Assembly: GCF_933775445.1 (NCBI RefSeq)
Contig: NC_065876.1
Location: 9,548,001 to 9,612,000, forward strand
Length of the DNA: 64,000 nucleotides
Direction: 5' to 3'
Source of the DNA: Argentina anserina
Lineage: Eukaryota; Streptophyta; Magnoliopsida; Rosales; Rosaceae
Shown here: positions 36,930 through 47,805 of the stretch, piece by piece
Numbering within the stretch: the stretch's first letter is position 1
Layout: the number at the start of each line of letters is the position of its first letter
Translations under genes and position numbers: made by a program
The notes under the pieces: generated by a model
Told to the model about the DNA's origin: nothing
Databases searched by the model: none
Seen by the model: the letters and a program-made list of their open reading frames with translations, nothing else

Positions 36930-38807
36930 GGCAGGTTATTAATAAGTCCAAGTCCCACATTTTTATTGGTAAGCATATTTGGTATCGTCGACATTCTATT
37001 GTTTCATCTCTGTGCATTCCTCTTGGCTCAGCTCCCTTCATGTATTTGGGTGTTCCCATCTTTCGGGGAACGCCTCGGGTGCCCCATTTCCAACAAATTA
37101 TTGATAAAATACGTTTACGCTTATCAAGTTTGATGGGATCTTTATTATCGATGGCTGGCCGACTTCAATTGATCAAATCAGTTATTTATAGCATGCTTGT
37201 TTATAGCTTCCAGGTATATGAATGGCCGATTTCTGTGCTTCGTAGAGTGGAGGTGTGGTGCAAGAATTTTGTGTGGTCTGGTTCAATTAAAAAACGTGGT
37301 GTACCTTTGGTGGCATAGAAGTCATGTTGTACTTCAATAGAGGAAGGAGGTTTGGGTTTGAAGCAGTTAGTTTTGCTTAAGTATTAGCTATACTTTTATC
37401 CGTGATAGATTTTGGCGTGGAGATTCCATGTGGCGTTCTTATACAACTTCATCTATATGGCTCGATGTGAAGAGATTTTGGCCTGTAATAATGGAAACTC
37501 TCACTGGTTAATTGGCTTTGGTACAAAGATTTCATTTTGGAAGCATAATTTCTTGGGCTGGCCTTTAACTGATCTTTTTGGTGCTCATGTGAATGTGCAT
37601 AACCTTCATGGGTCCGTGGGGGACTATGTTATTAATAGTACCTGGGTTTTGCCTGATCTTCTAAAAATTCATTATCCTGCATTATGTAGATTGATTGAAA
37701 TGGGTCTTGTCGCAGTAACCCCAGTGGAGGATACAGTGATTTGGTCTCCTTCTACGTCAGGAGAGCTCACGGTAAAGACAGCTTTTCATTTTCTTCGTCA
37801 TGCTCTTCCTTCTGTGAACTGGGGTAAGTGCATTTGGTCTCGGTTTATCACTCCGAGAATGACTTCGTTAACCTGGAAAGTCTTGAGAGGAAGAATATTA
37901 TCTGATGACTTTTTGCAAAAACGTGGTGTTGCTTTGGCTTCTAAATGTGGTATGTGTGGTAATAGCGGTGAGTCTGTGGGGCATATTTTTCTTCATTGCT
38001 CTTTCGTATATATAATATGGAGTTGCATGGCGTCAAAGGTCAATTTGGTTGGGGTGCCACCTTCTTTAATTGATATGTTGCTTATGGGGTTGGATAATCG
38101 TAGTCCTTAGCTTAAAGAATTATGGCTGTCTTGTTATACTGCTACTCCTAAGGTTTATATGGCAAGCTAGGAATAAATGGAAGCATGAATGCTATGTGTT
38201 CCATGTTTCTCATATTTGTCAACTAATCTCTGGCCACATTCAAGCTACAAGTCGTATTGGTTCTGGCAGCATGCATAATATAGTAAATGATCTTTGTGTT
38301 TTGAAGAGGTTTTGGATTCAATGCAAACCTCGTCGGGCTCCGCAAATGATTGAGGTTTTTTGGCATCCTCCTCCTTTTGGGTGGATTAAAATCAATTCTC
38401 ACAGTACTTACAAGCATGATTCGGGGCTTGGTGGTTATAGGGTTGTCTTTCCTGACCATGATGGAACCTTTTTAGGTGCTTTTGCATCTAATCTTGACAT
38501 TCCAAGCTAAGTGGCAGTAGAGGTGATGGTCGTAATTAAAACAACTGAACTTGCATGGGTAAGGGATTGGAAGCACGTTTGGTAAGAGGTTGACTCTTTG
38601 ATTCTTGATTTCATACGCTCTCCTCATTTAGTAACTTGGAAGTTTTCGTATTGAATGAGGTAATAGTTTGCACAGAATCTCGCAAATGCATTTCAAATCT
38701 TCTCACATTTTTTGAGAGGATAACCATGTGGCTGATAACTTGGCAAATTATGGTGCTACTTACTCTGGGCTTACATGGTGAGACTTGCCCCCAACATTTA
38801 TCCAAAC

Positions 38808-39317
38808 ACAATATAATAGCACCATTTAGATATACTAAAGTTTCGCATTCGTTAGTTGTTTTGCATAACTTTATTTTTGCGGGGTTTATTTTTGAATTCC
38901 TCCAGTTTTTTTTTTGTAAATTTGTTTTCCTTATTCATAATATCTGGGTCTAAAGAGGCTATTTGTCACTATTAGGTCCCAGTTTAAAAAAAAAAGTATT
39001 TTCATGGGGTTTCCCAAATCCTGTTTGCACATCAATTACCACGTTTGTAGTAGGCACAATTTCTTGTGAGGCTCGAGAGGCCAGACGAATAATTCTGAAA
39101 AGCTAAATATCAAATGTTGGACTTGGCCCAGTACAACACACTAGCTCAATCACTTGTGAATGTTGATGAGCCGCAGCCTATATGATTGTAATGAGTAATG
39201 ACGCTACTGAATATTGACAATATTATATATAAATATATCAAAAAATTCAAAATATTATGTGTGACCGACTGACCAGTATAGTCTTTTTTTACTTCTCGGA
39301 TGTAAACATGCATAAAC
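38808..39317. repeat. Left arm (outer part) of a 16-kb inverted duplication
   Basis: This segment is the inverted counterpart of about 54,750-55,250. Matching landmarks include CATTCGTTAGTTGTTTTGCAT, CTAAAGAGGCTATTTG, TTGCACATCAATTACCACGT and GTAAACATGCAT. It contains the last part of the LINE, its poly(A) and the genomic DNA downstream of it. The arm is interrupted at 39,317 by the Copia element and continues at 45,976. Confidence 0.85.
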
Positions 39318-40287
39318 TGTTGGAAAATGGTTGGAAAAACCATTTAAAACCAAATTTTAATTAATTAATTAATTAAATTAAGTTAAACTTATAATTAATC
39401 AAAGATGAACATAGATTTGAGTTCTCCATAATGAGGGCTACAAGATCATATGTTTGTTTGTGTAATTTGGTTTGTGGGTGAATAAGAAATTGTTACTCAA
39501 AGATGGCTACTTAGAATGAGGGAAAGGCATTTGTCCCACATTGGAAAAAAGAAGTGTTGAAAAGACTTTATATAGAATCCATTGTGTATGGATTGTAAAG
39601 TGTGTAAGCCCCCTTATACCCTCTCGCGCACGCGCAGGGGGGGTGCAAATCCTAGGTCGCAAGGGAAACTCGTGTATGCCCGTGCGACCTGCGGACACGA
39701 ATGCAACACCGAATTGAAGGTCGGAACGCAGATTCTTTTTGACTGTTCAAATTCTTCTTTTGTAACAACTGAGTTATTGTGTGTTATGGAGAATTATAAC
39801 AGAATTGAAATCAATGTTTGTAACATATGTAACTCATATATGTTATGATTTTTTGATTTCTATAACAGCCATCTTATTAATTGCTGATTGCAAATCCTCA
39901 CAGTATAAATAGCCACCATCCTTTCATTGTAAAATCATCCCATTCGAAACACATTTCTCTCCCACTCTCAAAGTTCTTAGTTCTTCTCTGGTGATAGATA
40001 AAGGTACATTTCGAGTTCGTTGAGGGTTCTAGTTAGTAGTGCAACTTTCTAGAATTGTTTAGTCGTTATATCCTGGGAGACAAGCGCCAAGCATCCTTGC
40101 ACCGGTAGAGGAGGCGTAAACGTCTTAAGGACAGTGTGGTATCACACACGTCTCGACTTGTTCTTCCATCACAAATCGTTCGGTATTTTTTGTTGAATTT
40201 ATTTTCGTGTTCTTCATTTCTGATTTATATTTATTTATAATTCAGCTTATTAAATTATATATGCAATATATCACTGTTTTTACAACA
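39318..40287 (+). repeat. 5' LTR of the Copia element
   Basis: 970 bases. Contains the promoter TATA box in CAGTATAAATAGCC (about 39,903) and GTCCCACATTGG, a motif seen in many plant LTRs. Compared with the 3' LTR it lacks a 40-base stretch next to GACTGTTCAAATTC, most simply a deletion between short repeats, and has four extra bases in a TTAA-rich run. Confidence 0.95.
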
Positions 40288-40385
40288 ATCTTAAGACGTT
40301 TAATTTTGATATTGCTTATATAATTTGTATTCGATATTTATCTGAATTTTTTCAAGCAAACTTACACCTTGTGTGTGTGTTTCAG

Positions 40386-43300
40386 TTTCTAAAAATGACT
40401 AACGGAGAAAATTCTGGAAATGGCAAGGGACCTTTGGTGCCAACTGTGCCTACTGCTCCCGTTGTACCTGTCTCAGTATCCCATGGGGAAAAACCTGAGA
40501 AGTTCAACGGTTTGCATTTCAAGAGGTGGCAACAAAAGATGATGTTTTATCTGACCACTCTGAATCTTGCAAGATTTTTGACGGAGAATGCTCCTGAGTT
40601 AAAGGAAGATGACCATGGCGATCAAGCAAAGATTGCTGCTGTGAATGCATGGAATAATTCTGACTACTTATGTAGGAATTATATCATGAATGGTCTAGCC
40701 GACTCATTGTACAATGTGTACATTAGCATGGGAACGGCAAAGGAGCTATGGGAATCCTTGGAGAAAAAATATAAAACCGAGGATGCCGGCGCCAAGAAGT
40801 TTATCGTGGGCCGCTTCCTTGATTATAAAATGGTGGATTCCAAAACTGTAATGAGTCAATTCTCTGAGATTCAGCTAATCCTGCATGAGATTCACGCTGA
40901 AGGAATGCAACTAGGTGAAAGTTTTCAAGTGGCATGTGCTATTGAAAAGTTACCACCTGCTTGGAAAGACTTCAAGAATTATTTGAAGCACAAGCGAAAG
41001 GAAATGACCATGGAGGATCTAGAGGTTAGACTTCGCATTGAGGAAGACAATCGAGGATCCGAAAAGAAAGCATGGATCAATGGCGTCTCTGCCAAGGCAA
41101 ACATGATGGAACATGGTCAAGGTTCCAAGAACAAGAAAGGCAAGTATCAAGGGTCCAAGCTGGGGCCAAAAGGAGGCATCTCCAAAAGGCCAAGGTTTGA
41201 GGGCAAGTGCTACAACTGTGACAAGACTGGTCACAAGTCTGTCGACTGCCACAAACCAAAGAGGAATAAAAGGAAGGAGGCAAACCTGATTGAGGCAGTC
41301 ACTCAGGATGTTGCAGACATGAACCTCTGTTGCATGATATCTGAGATGAACATGGTGGATTCAAACCCCAAGGAATGGTGGATGGACACTGGAGCCACCA
41401 AACATGTCTGTGCTGACAAGAAGATGTTCTCCACCTTCGAACCATCTGAGGATGGGGAGATTCTGTACATGGGGAACTCTGCAACCTCCGCCATCAAGGG
41501 GAAATGAAAGGTGATTCTGAAGATGACCTCTGGAAAGGAGTTGACTCTGAACAATGTCCTGTATGTTCCGGAGATCCGCAAGAATCTGATTTCTGGTGCA
41601 ATGTTGAACTCTCATGGGTTTCGCATAGTGATAGAATCTGATAAGCTTGTTCTATCCAAGAATGGAATGTTTGTGGGTAAGGGCTATGTATCGGGTGGGA
41701 TGATCAAAATGAATGTAATGACTTTGATCAAGAAAATGAATGAAGCTTCTACTTCCACCTACATGATTGAGTCTTCCAATTTATGGCATGGTAGACTAGG
41801 ACATGTTAATTATGATACTTTGCGAAAGTTAATTAACATGGAACACTTACCAAAATTCCAAATTGATTCAAAACATAAGTGTGAAACTTGTGTAGAGGCT
41901 AAACTGACTAGATCATCTTTCCAAAGTGTTGAAAGAAACAGTGAACCCCTTGATTTGATTCATACAGATGTGTGTGATTTAAAATCAATGGTATCTAGAA
42001 AAAATAATAAATACTTTATTACCTTCATAGATGATAGCACGAAATATTGCTATGTGTAATTGCTAAAATGCAAAAGTGAGGCCATAGAGAAATTCATTCT
42101 CTATAAAAAAGAGGTTGAGAATCAACTCAACAAGAAAATTAAGGCACTAAGAAGTGACCGAGGGGGTGAGTATGAATCGCCATTTGCTGAGATTTGTGCT
42201 CAGAATGAGATTATACATCAAAGGACTGCTCCATACTCACCACAATCAAATGGTGTAGCAGAACGCAAAAATCGTACTCTAAAAGATATGATGAATGCTA
42301 TGCTACTCAGTTCTGGGATGCCACCCAACATGTGGGGAGACGCGATTCTCACGGCAAATTACCTTTTAAATAAGGTGCCCAAAAAGAAAGAAGAGAAAAC
42401 TCCATATGAGTTATGGAAAGGGAGAAAACCATCCTACAAATATTTAAAAGTTTGGGGATGTTTGGCCAAAGTGGAAATTCTTAAGCCTAAAAAGGTGAAG
42501 AATGGGCCTAAAACGGTTGATTGCATCTTTATTGGATATGCACATAACAGTTCGGCTTATCGATTCCTAGTCCACGATTCGAATATTCCTGAAATCCATA
42601 AGGATACGATAATGGAATCGAGAAATGCATCTTTCTTTGAAAATGTATTTCCACGGAAGTCTAGAGAGGAATTTAATTCTTCTAAACGGGCACGTGAAGA
42701 CAACCGAGCCGAAACTGATGATGCTCAAGATCAAGAATCTGAGTTGGAGTCCAAATCTGAGTCTGAGGTTGAACCTAGACGAAGTAAAAGGGCAAGGACC
42801 GCAAAGTCCTATGGACCTGACTTCCTGTCATATATGGTTGAAGGTGATCTCCGTACCTTCAAAGAGGCAGTTAGCTCTACCGATGGTCCTCGGTGGAAAG
42901 AAGCAATCAAAAGTGAGGTTGACTCCATCATGCAAAATCACACTTGGGAATTAGTGGATTTGCCACCTGGGTGTAAGCCTTTGACGTCCAAGTGGATTTT
43001 CAAAAAGAAACTAAAAGCTGATGGGTCAATAGACAAGTACAAGGCCAGACTTGTTATTAAAGGCTATAGGCAAAAGGAGGGTTTGGATTATTTTGATACT
43101 TATTCTCCTGTGATGAGAATAACCTCCATACGGATGGTACTTGCAATTGCAGCGTTGCGCAAACTTGAAGTACACCAAATGGATGTAAAAACGGCTTTCC
43201 TAAATGGAGATGTAGAAGAAGAAATCTACATGGAACAGCCAGAAGGTTTTTCTGCTCCTTCTAAGAGTAAGAAGGTGTGCAGATTGGTTAAGTCATTATA

Positions 43301-44390
43301 TGGCTTAAAACAAGCACCAAAACAATGGCATGAGAAATTTGATAATGCCATGATCACCAGTGGATTTAGAATAAATGAAGGTGATAAGTGTGTATATATC
43401 AAAGACACTGAAAATGGATATATCATTTTATGTCTGTATGTGGATGATATGCTTATCGTTGGGAGCAACGATAAGATGATCAAGTCTACTAAAGACATGT
43501 TGAATTCTAAGTTTGACATGAAAGACTTGGGACTTGCTGATGTCATTTTAGGAATTAAAATTACGAGAACATCAGAAGGGCTAGTGTTGAGTCAAACACA
43601 CTATGTGGACAATATTCTTGGGAAATTTGACAAGGAAGGTTCTGGAATTGTCAGAACTCCTGTAGATTTGAATATACATTTGTCCAAGAATAAAGGTGAA
43701 AGTGTTTCTCAATTAGAGTATTCAAGAATAATTGGGAGTCTAATGTACTTAACAAGTTGTACAAGACCAGATCTAGCTTATGCGGTTCATAAGCTAAGTA
43801 GGTACACGAGTAATCCTGGAGCTATGCATTGGCAAGCGATTGGAAGAGTACTCAAATACCTAAGGTATACTCGTACCTACGGGTTGCACTACACATCATA
43901 CCCAGCTGTTATAGAAGGGTTCATTGATGCGAACTGGATATCTGACATGAAAGACTCAAAGTCTACTAGCGGATATGTATTTACGCTAGGAGGTGCAGCC
44001 GTGTCCTGGAAGTCCTCAAAACAAACAGTTATAACTAGATCCACAATGGAGTCTGAGTTTGTAGCACTAGACAAATGTGGGGAGGAAGCAGAATGGCTAC
44101 GCCAGTTCATAGAGGACATTCCTAGATGGACAAAACCTGTGCCTGCGATTGGTATACATTGTGATAGTCAATCTGCAATTAGCAGGGCACAGAGTAAGAT
44201 GTATAATGGTAAGTCTAGACACATTCGTCGAAGACATAATACCATTAGACAACTACTCTCAACTGGAGTTATCTCTATAGACTATGTAAAGTCTAAGGAT
44301 AATATTGCTGATCCTTTAACTAAAGGGTTAAACAGAGAGTTAGTTGAAAAATCATCGAAGGGAATGGGACTAAAGCCCATTGGAAATTAA
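40386..44390 (+). pseudogene. Copia Gag-Pol polyprotein with two nonsense codons
   Basis: One continuous frame of about 1,330 codons broken only by a TGA at 41505-41507 and a TAA at 42057-42059, both explainable by single substitutions. Domains in order: Gag (UBN2 type, [19 protein letters not shown]); zinc knuckle [14 protein letters not shown]; aspartic protease [11 protein letters not shown]; integrase zinc motif (HGRLGHVN ... CETCVEAK); integrase core ([16 protein letters not shown]); reverse transcriptase ([22 protein letters not shown]); RNase H ([20 protein letters not shown]). The first stop falls after the protease start, the second in the integrase core. The start at Met of [10 protein letters not shown] follows shortly after the 5' LTR. 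It cannot make a full polyprotein unless both stops are read through, but could be mobilised in trans. Confidence 0.95.
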
Positions 44391-44960
44391 AAATCACTAC
44401 AGTGGATACCCAACCTAGCTGACTGGAGATCCCAAGATCTAGGTTCAAAAGGGAAAACCAAACTGTAGAGATTAGTTCAGATCACTGTGGGGAGTTCCCC
44501 AAGTCCATTCCTATGATAAAAACCAGTGATACCCGTGAAGGATGAGGTTAAGTTAAAACTTTTAATGATTCTTATGCGTCGAGAAATCGAGCAGAGTAAT
44601 GCGGGTTACTCTTAATTAAGAGATCACCTATGCAAGAGAGAAGTGTGGCCGCTTCTAGGGGAGTTAATGAGGGCATAACTCTTATCAAACTACTTGCAGA
44701 ACCAGGCGTGTGTTCCATGGCCAAAATGGGCACAAAAATGAGAACCGAAGTGTACCAGGGAGACTCCTGTGTCAAGTATGTTATCATTTACACAAATGAC
44801 GAATAGTTCAAAGACATCGCGTCTACTATTTAGTTAGTAAAGTAAGCATACTTTTATAAGGGAAGGTTCAAATGGTCAAACCTACCTATCCTATGCAGGT
44901 TTCAACCGTAGAAATCTATCACCAATTTCTATCGAGTCTTTGGTGGCCAATTTCATTCAT

Positions 44961-44969
44961 GTGGGGAAT
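44961..44969 (+). other. Polypurine tract of the Copia element
   Basis: GTGGGGAAT immediately precedes the TG of the 3' LTR, the position required for plus-strand priming. Confidence 0.75.
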
Positions 44970-45975
44970 TGTTGGAAAATGGTTGGAAAAACCATTTAAA
45001 ACCAAATTTTAATTGATTAATTAAATTAAGTTAAACTTATAATTAATCAAAGATGAACATAGATTTGAGTTCTCCATAATGAGGGCTACAAGATCATATG
45101 TTTGTTTGTGTAATTTGGTTTGTGGGTGAATAAGAAATTGTCACTCAAAGATGGCTACTTAGAATGAGGGAAAGGCATTTGTCCCACATTGGAAAAGAGA
45201 AGTGTTGAAAAGACTTTATATAGAATCCATTGTGTATGGATTGTAAAGTGTGTAAGCCCCCTTATACCCTCTCGCGCACGCGCAGGGGGGGTGCAAATCC
45301 TAGGTCGCAAGGGAAACTCGTGTATGCCCGTGCGACCTGCGGACACGAATGCAACACCGAATTGAGGGTCGGAACGCAGATTCCTTTTGCATTTCCGAAA
45401 ATTCGGTTTTGACTTTTCAAATTCTCTTGACTGTTCAAATTCTTCTTTTGTAACAACTGAGTTATTGTGTGTTATGGAGAATTATAACAGAATTGAAATC
45501 AATGTTTGTAACATATGTAACTCATATATGTTATGATTTTTTGATTTCTATAACAGCCATCTTATTAATTGCTGATTGCAAATCCTCACAGTATAAATAG
45601 CCACCATCCTTTCATTGTAAAATCATCCCATTCGAAACACATTTCTCTCCCACTCTCAAAGTTCTTAGTTCTTCTCTGGTGATAGATAAAGGTACATTTC
45701 GAGTTCGTTGAGGGTTCTAGTTAGTAGTGCAACTTTCTAGAATTGTTTAGTCGTTATATCCTGGGAGACAAGCGCCAAGCATCCTTGCACCGGTAGAGGA
45801 GGCGTAAACGTCTTAAGGACAGTGTGGTATCACACACGTCTCGACTTGTTCTTCCATCACAAATCGTTCGGTATTTTTTGTTGAATTTATTTTCGTGTTC
45901 TTCATTTCTGATTTATATTTATTTATAATTCAACTTATTAAATTATATATGCAATATATCACTATTTTTACAACA
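44970..45975 (+). repeat. 3' LTR of the Copia element
   Basis: 1,006 bases, nearly identical to the 5' LTR. Carries the 40-base segment absent from the 5' copy and the same TATA box (about 45,591). The open frames found in both LTRs are LTR sequence, not genes. Confidence 0.95.
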
Positions 45976-46260
45976 TAAACCTAATAGACATGTCTCCAAA
46001 ATTATTTTTCGAGGCGTAATTGAGTCGTATCAAGCCGTACGTACAGCAAGCCCTTCATACTCATATCTACTATTGTACGTTGAGGTCGAGTTCAATTGAA
46101 TAGAGATCAAGCTCCACTGAAATGACTGAACCCAAATGACTTGCTCAAGAGTGGCAATATATATACTTACCACAATTTCATATATGGGAATCATGGGATA
46201 ACTTGCATATATTTATATTCTCAGCGCATCAATGCCTCAACTCATGAAAAAAGATCGTTT
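45976..46260. repeat. Left arm (inner part) of the inverted duplication
   Basis: The reverse complement of about 54,475-54,755, at roughly 90% or better identity. Landmarks are GGCGTAATTGAGTCGTATCA, TTCAATTGAATAGAGATCAA and CAGCGCATCAATGC. It continues the arm that the Copia element split. It ends at an A-rich run where the fold-back element begins. Confidence 0.85.
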
Positions 46261-47152
46261 AAAAAAAAACTCATGGAAAAAGGTCACAAAACATATCCTA
46301 AATCCATTCAAGCAACTCAAAATCTTAAACCGATCTCTCCTAATCAATTAACCGATACCAACCTTACATAAATGAGGTTTAAACCCAACCTCAACCATGT
46401 AAGTTAGACTAACTAGCTAACACACCGAGCCTTGCTTAAAATAGTAAGTTCGCAAACACTTTTTGTTAAACTACAGTAGAACCTCGTTAAATTAATAATT
46501 TTACTAAAATAATACTTTGTCAGTCTCAACTCGGGACTAACGTGCTAAATTAATATTTCGTTAAATTTGTATGATAATATAAATTTGAGAATTCATTATA
46601 AACCACATTGAATATATAAATTAAAGATTACATAATTTATATAATAAATTTTACATTTATGAGGAATTCATTGAAGAATTTGGTTGATTTAATTATAATC
46701 AAATAAAATAATATAATACATTGGACTATAAAATATGTCATGAAATCCTCATAAATGTAAAATTTATCATATAAATTATGTCATGATTAATTTATATATT
46801 CGATGTGGTCTATAATCAATTCTCAAATTTCTATTATCATATAAATTTAACGAAATATTAATTTAACACGTTAGCCTCGAGTCGAGACTGACAACAAGTA
46901 TTATTTTAACAAAATTATTAATTTAGCGAGTTTCTACTATAGTTTATCAAAAAGTGTTTGCGAACTTACTATTTTAAGTAAGGCTCAGTGTGTTAGCTAG
47001 TTAGTCTAACTTACATCGTTGAGGTTGGATTTAAACCTCATTTATGTAAGGTTGGTATCGGTTAATTGATTAGGAGATATCGAGTTAAGATTTTGAGTTG
47101 CTTGAATGGACTTAGGATATGTTTTGTGACCTTTTTCCATGAGTGTTTTTTA
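46261..47152. mobile_element. Fold-back element with ~400-bp terminal inverted repeats
   Basis: The left arm (about 46,261-46,665) is mirrored by the right arm (about 46,739-47,152), both beginning ACTCATGGAAAAAGGTCACA read inward. They share long matches such as CTAACTAGCTAACACA and AAGTGTTTGCGAACTTACTA (right arm). A spacer of about 75 AT-rich bases separates them. No coding capacity. A/T runs at both ends hide the target duplication. It sits directly against the GGGC end of Mutator-like element B and is absent from the right arm of the duplication, so it arrived after the duplication or was lost from the other side. Confidence 0.8.
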
Positions 47153-47647
47153 GGGCAAATTATAAAAAGGTATCATCTTCCAACTTATATTAGAAAATGT
47201 CACTACTTATGAATTAATTATAAAAAGATCATCACATTTAAGTGGAAATTAGAAAAATGTCAATAAAATTAGAAAAAATTACTTAAAAAATATTTTCTAG
47301 ACTGTTTTGTCCTTTCTCACTTTTTTTCTTCTTCTTTTTTCCTTTTGTTTTTTCTAATTTCGGCCATAACTTTCCCGTCCGGCGATAGATTTTGATGAAA
47401 TTGGTACCGTTAGAAAGATCTCGCTCTCCTCTTTCATTTGATATACTACCCACTCCAAATCAACCAACCGTACAAGGCGAACAACCATCACAAAGGGTTG
47501 CCGCCATCGATGGAGGTGCTCCAAGAATTCCGGCGAAACCGAAGCTCAAGGTTCCTTAATTCTAGCTATTCTCTTCATTCTTAGCATACTTATACCAATC
47601 TCATCTGAATTTTAACAAAATTTCGCATATTTCCACATTTCCTCTAG

Positions 47648-47805
47648 GCATGTCACACCTCCTGTCACAATCACTGTAACACTATCTCTTAACTGTCACA
47701 CCTCATGTCACAACCGCTATTACACCCACTGTCACAGAAGTTCTCACACTATATATTTACACTAATTGTCACACATATTGTCACACCTCCTGTCACAACC
47801 ACTAT
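47648..47805. repeat. 12-bp minisatellite in element B, left portion
   Basis: Repeats of the form CACACCTCCTGT / CACAACCACTGT in one orientation. The hAT-like element splits this block from the larger right portion at 50,703-51,120. The repeat family is the same as in element A. Confidence 0.8.

Larger units (their letters stand above)
34841..38996 (+). pseudogene. Degenerate LINE (L1-type) ORF2 with two later insertions
   Basis: Fragments in order: a reverse transcriptase start (VKAMDPDSAPGSDGFNG at about 34,934); RT core (KQFRPIALANFTFKIIPKIL, KVDITKAFDTLSWKFL); GVRQGDLLSHLLFCLAKEVL; a decayed catalytic region where YADD reads ITNDVIIFCEE (about 36,080); NKSKSHIFIG (36,940); the zinc-knuckle zf-RVT region (KCGMCGNSGESVGHIFLHC, about 37,950); and the RNase H domain (WIKINSHSTYKHDSGLGG). 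The 3' end runs to a poly(A) tract at 38,987-38,996. Many stops and frameshifts make it inactive. Two foreign insertions (35,674-36,025 and 36,170-36,929) and a 43-base tandem duplication (about 35,538-35,624) interrupt it. Its last ~190 bases are also present, inverted, at 55,090-55,250. Confidence 0.85.
39318..45975 (+). mobile_element. Young Ty1/Copia LTR retrotransposon, 6.66 kb
   Basis: The 5' LTR is 39,318-40,287 and the 3' LTR is 44,970-45,975. Both start TGTTGGAAAATGG and end TACAACA. A 5-base duplication TAAAC flanks the element (39313-39317 and 45976-45980). The LTRs differ by about six substitutions and two indels, so insertion was recent. A polypurine tract GTGGGGAAT lies right before the 3' LTR. 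The inverted homologous site at about 54,755 lacks the element. I could not identify a tRNA-iMet primer-binding site after the 5' LTR, unlike the second Copia element. Confidence 0.97.

Noticed and set aside
39507..39698. Identical 63-residue frames at 39,507 and 45,155
   Set aside because: They are the same LTR sequence present twice; no protein is supported.
47144..47152. TGTTTTTTA / TTTTTTTTA as proof of a 9-bp duplication for element B
   Set aside because: Low complexity and one mismatch; kept only as weak support beside the strong end homology to element A.
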